A DNA stretch of 64,000 nt from Letharia columbiana (lineage: Eukaryota; Ascomycota; Lecanoromycetes; Lecanorales; Parmeliaceae): assembly GCF_014066305.1 (NCBI RefSeq), contig NW_023501090.1, forward strand, positions 186,001 through 250,000, read 5' to 3'. The first letter of the stretch is position 1, and every line of letters starts with the position of its first letter. Of this stretch, positions 58,357 to 64,000 are shown piece by piece. Both the position numbers and the translations under genes were made by a program. The notes under the pieces were generated by a model. The model was not told the origin of the DNA and did no database searches. It saw nothing but the letters and a program-made list of their open reading frames with translations.

Positions 58357-60334
58357 TCACTCTTTTTCTATGGGGTCAAAGACACCCCAGCCGGCCGGAA
58401 TCGCCTTTACCTCGCCCTCCGCGCTGATTGATCCTGATTGATACACCACCGGCATTCCATTTATGGTCACTGGAGCAGCATCTTGTGTGATGGTATGACC
58501 ATGTAAGACGATAGCGGATGGAAGAGTGAGCGGAGTGTTCTTCGTGTCGCTAAGGTCGGCTGCGGATGGATTGGAAGGGCCGTTCGATGGTGGGTCGCCT
58601 GCAGGGGCTTGTGTAGGGTCGAGAGCGGGCGCTGTGGCCGCAGATGCTGCATTGCCTGCGGGATCCTGTGAGTCGTTAGGAACTCCGGAATCTCCTGACC
58701 ATGGATCATTAGGCTTAGGATGCAGGTTGTCACTGCTAGAATCTCCAGACTCTCCCGTCGATGGACCACTAGGCTTGGGAGACGGATTAGAATTACTGGG
58801 ATCTCCCGAAGTTCCTGTGGACGGATCAACAGGTTTAGAAGGCGAATTCGGAGATGGATCTGGATCTGGATCTTTCTGTTGAGAGACTCCTGCTCCCGTT
58901 TTGTGTGGTAAAGCAGGAATTGAGGGACTTGGTGAAGCAGCATTATTCTGGGCCTGCGTACCTACATTTGTTGGCGCTGGTGCCATAGCTGCTGCAGGGC
59001 TTAGGGTACGGGGAGGGTCCTGGCCTTCGAACATGTCAGCTGTGCAGGATTTCCATGCCGGCACCATAGCAATCAATTTAGAAGGCAATACTATCAGAGG
59101 CTGGTAGGAGGAATAGTTGGACCATGCTTCGGGTAGAAAGTGATCGGTCCCATTCCACGGGCCACATGGTAGTTCGGCAGTGTCAAGTGCCGATGTAAAG
59201 GTTTGGTAATTGGTTCCTGTCCCATCATTCAATATGAATGTAGATAGCTCCCGTGCCGAGAAGGCAAGGGTTATGGAAGTAGCTGCTGATCCGATCAGTC
59301 CACAGGCATCGGACGCGGACACTGTAGGGAACTTGACGTATATGGAAGGCGATGTGCTGAACGATCCATTAGTAAGTCCCAAGCATGTAGCAGCGTCACT
59401 ATGAGAGCTACTTACTATATGTATCCGTCTGAGTCGGTTGCATAAACGGAGTGGTTACGAGCAGCAGTCCCCGCATTGGTACTTGTACTATCGAAACCAG
59501 CCGAAGTTTTGCCTAAACAGGCTGTGTTGGGATGAAGAGCAGGCCAGTATAGCATCTGGAGGTTATTGAAGTATATCGAACATCTTCCGCAACAATACGG
59601 CTCTGAGGTTATAGGCCAGAGTACGGTTGAGTAAGACACAGCCACTGTAGTCTGGCCATTGGTCAAGGTAAAAAACGTAGCCCATCTGGGAGTCACAGTA
59701 GTCGACGGATTGGCGGCCGCGTAAGAGAAGAAATCCGAGGTACAGGCCGGTTGTCTTCCGTAGCTGATAAACGATGCCACGACAGTTTTGTTTTTGTCGT
59801 AAAGAAAGCCATTGGCATCCCACGGTTGTGGAGTTGAGGATGTCGTGGTCAGGTCATTGGCAACTTCTACTACTGGCAGCACATCTTGGGTCGCCCACGT
59901 GGTCGGCCCGACCAGAACGACACCGCTAGGACCAAAGTCTTCCGTGTTGGTAAAGCCTAAGGGTAGTGTGTATGTTGGATGTTGGGTCGTGTAACGGGTT
60001 GTGACATAATCGCCACGGCTGTTGGAATTCGGAGGCGACTGCCCTTGCGGTATGTTCGAAGACTTCAAGGTCGTGTAGGAATGAGAGGTCGAGCCAAGTC
60101 TCATTGGCGGCGCCGTAGCGGACGCATGGGAGAACGAAGATATATTTGCAGTGCTTATCGTGGAGAATTCGAAAGCTGTGGCAAGGCCGCTTGCTGCTCA
60201 GATTTAGCAACAGTGATACGCAGTCTTCCTTCGGTCGCAGCATGGAGAAACACCACTCGAATTCTATGAGGGCTAGATGAAGGGAAGAACATACCATCAA
60301 GCAACAAACACGACACAAGCGATTTGTACATCAT
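58357..60334 (-). CDS. Secreted Ser/Pro-rich protein of unknown function
   Basis: Three exons: 60334-60295, 60193-59416 and 59356-58357, with introns of 101 and 59 bases, give 605 residues. Seen: a signal peptide (MMYKSLVSCLLLDASGLATA); a Cys- and aromatic-containing extracellular-type domain (about 60-340) with many NxS/T sequons (NKT, NHS, NGT, NYS); a low-complexity region (about 400-500) of imperfect repeats with GDSS/SGD, NPSPKPSGP and NLHPKPNDP; and a C-terminal unit IVLHGHTITQDAAPVTINGM, PVVYQSGSIS. Known: that last unit occurs, usually several times, in large fungal cell-surface proteins that end in a GPI signal. Here the frame stops soon after one unit with GVFDPIEKE and no GPI signal. 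Inferred: a secreted protein that may be truncated at its 3' end, beside the decayed ankyrin sequence. Confidence 0.8.
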
Positions 60335-62220
60335 CTCGTATGGTTTCTCTTCAGTACCAACCTCAGCGAAAGGGAAGGTTTCTGCAATCAAAGCTCTATC
60401 TGAATGAACAGGCATGAGACGACAGGGAGGGTTTTTTTTGAGGAAGACATATGGAAAAGAGAATGTGCGCAGATTGATAGCCTTGCGCTCAATACAGAGG
60501 CATACTTAGAGCGCTGCAGGGCTAGTTGCAGATGCTTCGCCCAGTCGTGACTGCTCGAGCATCCACTTTCCTACATTTGATGAGGGCCAAAAGAAGCCTT
60601 CGGCTTCCAGAGCCACTCGATAATCCTTCAGCGAGTGGGAAGTAGCTCTATGGTCGCCTTGCGGGCACTGCCGTCGAGGGACGAACAGACTTATTACAGT
60701 GAGAGTGTCTGTATGGTCTTTCGGTGATTATGAATTTTGACTAAGGACCCGGGGGAATAGAATGCCTACGGTCTTGTGTCGAACCCATCCCACAAGGCTC
60801 AATCGCGGTTAGAATTCCATTGCAAAAATAGGGGAAGGGTGCATTTCTCGCTTGAGTCTGCGGCACCGACCTGGAATACTTGAAGTTGATTCAAGAAACA
60901 AAAAAGTAATACGCACTCAGCCCCATTCCATGAAGGGGGGTGGGATGTTTATGGTGGGGGATAGCGTCAGCCCCCGGCTAATTGAGGTGCTTTTTGGTGG
61001 GCACTACCCTCTAACGACGCGACGAGGATAAAAATCACCAGGCATCGAATCGGATGTTACTGACCTGTTTTGGGCATGAGCAGGTAATTATAGTTCAATG
61101 TAAAAGAAGTCGCAGGCCCAAGCGTGAATCTCGCTGAAGCTTAAGGCTACGTGGTCAAGGGTGACCGGGTCCATGGTCTTCCCGCGAGACCATTAGGGCA
61201 TGGGATACCTTACTGTTGTAAAGGGTTCAGCCTTAACACTGTGGATATCGTGGGAGATCCGTACGAACAAGAGATCGAGTCGTGCAGACTGTTTGACTGT
61301 CAACTAGATCGCAGCTTTTCTTAAAATGAAGATCAAGCACCGCAGAGTCGAACACCGCAGAGATTGAGTAGTGTTCAAGGAATCTCAGACAGCTGGTGGA
61401 TGGGCGTTGACCCAAAGCCCAGGGCCCTTCAACGGTTCACCGAGTAACCCTTGCTTATAATCGTTGCAATAATGCGTCTTCCATACCAATTGACTCACAG
61501 ACTCCCTATCACCTCGCATATCCAAAGGTACGCCCAGTAAGGGAATGGCTTGCATATGTGCGCTGCAACGGAATCAGCCCTGCATGCGATGCTCGATGCC
61601 TCGTGCCTTCAAGGCAAACACCGGCGATTTCCACGGCCGTTTGCGCACTCCGCCGCAGTCAAATCCGTACCTATGTTCCTGGGGTGGAGGCGCAAAGCGT
61701 GCGCGTAGAGATTGTTCCGCATGGATCCTTAGCTCTGTTGTGGACGTAGACATTTAGGACGGCAGAGCTCAATCCCACCGAAAAGCGCCTACATCGTTAA
61801 TGCTGCGGGTGGGAACCCCACCTTCGGTCCTACCATCATCATCTAGCACTTGCACTACAAGGATGCATCCGAGGTTGTCCATGCAGCAGTGGTATTTGTC
61901 CGGTACTCAGCCAAGATGGAAAGTGTTGCTTATTCTGCATTCATGTTCGTGGACTTAGTCATGCGAATGGACGATGACTTTCTGAATAACACTGTCAATA
62001 ATATAAATATGTGGACTCAAGCCTCGATTCTCCGTGAGGGTGCTTGAGCTCCAAAGTGGCCGACGCTGGGATCTTGGTTACGCCTACCCCGAATCCTCAT
62101 CGATCAACTCACCTCCTCATGAACAGTAGGATTCCGGCTAATCTGGCGAGTATTTTCGACCTCGTCGTACCCTTCGTCTTACGCAGCATGGTCGGAAACC
62201 TCGCCTTGAGATGCTGAGAT
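60335..62220. other. Gene-free stretch of 1.9 kb
   Basis: Only short frames without family features. No repeat or RNA gene recognised. Confidence 0.45.
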
Positions 62221-62748
62221 TTAACCACCATGCTCCATGATGATCGGTCCGTTTATTAGTCTACTCCGAGGACCCTTGAGGGTTAAATTGCGGGACTGAG
62301 GTCGAGGCGAAGCTTCACGGGAGTGATTGACAGGATCAGGCGGCAACGGGCGAGAATGTCTTTGGTGCGGACGTGGAAGAACAGGACTTTCGGGAGAACA
62401 GTCGACACGCTGGTGATGAGGGATATCGTTGTCATCAAACATCACGTCAGGCTCTTCTGAAACTTTGTCCAGCAACGGCCTCTCATCCATTGATTTTGAT
62501 CCTCGTTCCGTCGTTCTGCTCTGTCCATCCTGATCTAGTTGAGCGAGTTGATGATCCTGTTCAAGATGGGCTTTACGTCCTGGTATTGGTAAAGACTTTT
62601 GGCGTTCCGGCCCCAACGACGCGTGTGACGTGTTTCTTAGGGCGCTTGGTCGAATTTCAGCCTTCGAGGCTCGTTTCTTTGGAACTGAAGGAGTGGCTAT
62701 GAATGTTGCAGGCACATCGCTGTCTTGGACTGTTGCAATCTTTTTCAA
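62221..62748 (-). CDS. Hypothetical exon, low-complexity polar protein
   Basis: The frame encodes about 175 residues rich in P, R, S and D (PVPKKRAS-like basic patch, DVMFDDNDIPHHQ, PLPPDPVNHSREASPRPQSR) and ends LINGPIIMEHGG. It has no ATG and continues upstream as QIELSDAEVIAQTLKKIAT to about 62790. If real it is the last exon of a gene whose 5' exons lie near 62800-63270, but I found no clean splice. Domain unknown; likely disordered and possibly nuclear. Confidence 0.3.
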   Translation of the reverse strand: MKKIATVQDSDVPATFIATPSVPKKRASKAEIRPSALRNTSHASLGPERQKSLPIPGRKAHLEQDHQLAQLDQDGQSRTTERGSKSMDERPLLDKVSEEPDVMFDDNDIPHHQRVDCSPESPVLPRPHQRHSRPLPPDPVNHSREASPRPQSRNLTLKGPRSRLINGPIIMEHGG

Positions 62749-63479
62749 GGTCTGTGCAATGACTTCAGCATCACTAAGCTCAATTTGTGAGCCCTTTTCT
62801 TTCCTTTACTGTCGACCCTCTTTATACCTGAATACCTCTACTCATCATCCTCACGTGACTCGAGTCTGGGCCACGTTTCCGAAAGCCTTCGCCGTAGCGA
62901 AGGCGCCCAACTCCGGTCTCGGTAGCTACCCTTCCTCCAAGTTGGCGGTCGGGAGTGTCTTCGAACGGGCTGCGAGAATACAGGTTCTGGGCGTGGACTT
63001 CCAAGGTCCTTATCAACTCGAACAGGTACGCCGCCGGTTAATACGCGTTCTCGAAGGTAGTCATGAGGAAGACCAGATGCGCCTGCCCGGAGTGCGTGAG
63101 CTGACTTTGGCCGGAATCATCTATAACAGGCTGTTTGCGGCGTATCCTAGAGCCGCTATAAGGGTATTCGGACCCGGAACTTGGTATATCTTGCCCCGCG
63201 CGCGGCCTGGACTTGGAACTTTCCCTCTCCGTGAATATGTATTGCAAAGGCGGCTGGGCCAGAACCATTAGTGCCTCAATCCTTCAGTGCCATCATTCTG
63301 AATGGGAGCCTCACGGATTCTCTCACGCGGTTAAATTTGAGCAAGGAGCTTGGCCTTTGACACTGACGGCGATAAAGAAGGATAAAGGTCATGCACCCAA
63401 TAATTTTTCTAATACTAACATCCTTTTAGTGTATACTACTGTCGTCTTCTTGATGACTCACAGCTCCCTCTCAACCCTC
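62749..63479. other. Possible upstream exons of the hypothetical gene, otherwise spacer
   Basis: A plus-strand frame (62630-63271) and minus-strand frames (63268-63038 and 63016-62822) overlap here. None has recognisable content and I cannot choose between them. Confidence 0.25.
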
Positions 63480-64000
63480 CTAGACATCCCGCTTCACAAT
63501 CCTTACGGGCGGAATATATACTTTCCTCCCCTTTGCCACATAAAAGACCGTAGCCCAAACAAAGATTCCCCCAAACATGACAATATTCCAATTCATCGTA
63601 TCCGGCTGCACCGGCGTAGCCGTCGGGAAGAAACAAAACACAAAGAAAGCCACTAAGAACACCAGCGCGATGATATTGACTGCCATCCCCGCACGGCCTA
63701 GCGACCAGCGCGCCGATGGCAGCGGTTCGCGGCGCAGACGCTTGGAGAGGATGCAGCCGATGGATAGGATGTAGGAGGCTAAGAGGGCGGAGATGGTGAG
63801 GGAGATGATGGCGTTGAGAGCGACGGCGGAGCCGAGGTTGATTAGGCTGATGACGATGCCGCAGAGGAAGGAAACTATGACTGCGTTTAGGGGGATGGGA
63901 AAGCTCGGGGAGACCTGTGGGGGTTTGGCGAGGAGGGTTAGATATTGGTGCTTTCGACAAGGTATTGCGGGGCTAACTTGAGGGTGTCGAGATGGTGGTG
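63480..64000 (-). CDS. Amino acid/choline permease (APC superfamily), 3' end
   Basis: The gene runs off the right edge. The last exon, 63914-63480, starts after a CCCACAG acceptor and encodes 145 residues; an upstream exon ends near 63978 at a GTTAGC donor. Seen: PIPLNAVIVSFLCGIVISL, LINLGSAVALNAIISLTISA, LLASYILSIGCIL, then a LGRAGMAVNIIAL span, FCFFPTATPV, DTMNWNIVMFGGIF and a C-terminus GRKVYIPPVRIVKRDV. Known: this is the C-terminal end of fungal GABA/choline-type permeases with about 12 spans. Inferred: a plasma-membrane importer; substrate cannot be told from this part. No defect seen in the visible portion. Confidence 0.85.
   Translation of the reverse strand, partial: PPSRHPQVSPAIPCRKHQYLTLLAKPPQVSPSFPIPLNAVIVSFLCGIVISLINLGSAVALNAIISLTISALLASYILSIGCILSKRLRREPLPSARWSLGRAGMAVNIIALVFLVAFFVFCFFPTATPVQPDTMNWNIVMFGGIFVWATVFYVAKGRKVYIPPVRIVKRDV

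Noticed and set aside
62630..63271. 213-residue plus-strand frame
   Set aside because: No start context or family feature, and it overlaps a minus-strand frame of equal weight.

Overview
The window is nuclear DNA of a filamentous ascomycete (Pezizomycotina). The gene structures have short introns of about 40-135 bases with GT...AG ends and CTNAN-like branch sites. The families present are typical of these fungi: NmrA-like, DUF3128, DUF6601, an Anp1-type mannosyltransferase and NLR-like STAND proteins. Long AT-rich blocks almost without CpA and TpG are the scar of repeat-induced point mutation (RIP). I cannot name the genus.

Left arm (1-27.8 kb): ordinary gene-bearing sequence. In order: an NmrA-like protein (+), an unassigned coiled-coil-like protein (-), a VBA/Fnx-type MFS transporter (-), a DUF1479 dioxygenase-like gene killed by RIP-type stops (-), ureidoglycolate lyase (-), mitochondrial aspartyl-tRNA synthetase (-), an AP180-type ANTH endocytic adaptor (+), a DUF3128 twin-cysteine protein (-), a microsomal-type epoxide hydrolase (+), a small single-span membrane protein (+), an F-box-like relic (-), a SnoaL-like secreted protein (-) and an Anp1-family (GT62) glycosyltransferase (-). 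I rebuilt the introns by hand; every multi-exon model keeps frame through all junctions. These are separate housekeeping, transport and metabolic genes with no sign of a common pathway.

Middle (27.86-43.04 kb): two AT-rich RIP blocks around a 2.2 kb island of normal composition. Block 1 still shows, in order on the + strand, a zinc knuckle, reverse transcriptase and integrase zinc-binding region of a Ty3/gypsy retrotransposon, cut off where the island begins. The island holds a duplicated segment of about 170 bp with 9-bp minisatellites and a five-unit tandem array (180-224 bp units). A 2.9 kb element with 118/163-base terminal inverted repeats spans the island edge and block 2.

Right arm (43-64 kb): a probable self/non-self recognition neighbourhood. 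Two NLR-like genes lie about 6 kb apart on opposite strands. Both start with the same kind of alpha/beta-hydrolase (SesB/lipase-like) domain, with an intron at the same codon position, but they continue differently: NB-ARC plus near-identical TPR repeats (43.9-47.9 kb, -), and NACHT plus near-identical ankyrin repeats (53.7-57.2 kb, +). The second is frameshifted in the ankyrin array and trails into about 600 bases of decayed ankyrin units. Between them lie a DUF6601 membrane protein (+) and an isolated ankyrin fragment (-). After them come a Ser/Pro-rich secreted protein (-), a 1.9 kb gene-free stretch, a doubtful exon and the 3' end of an APC-type permease (-) running off the window.

All family names rest on motif recognition by eye. 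No search was run.
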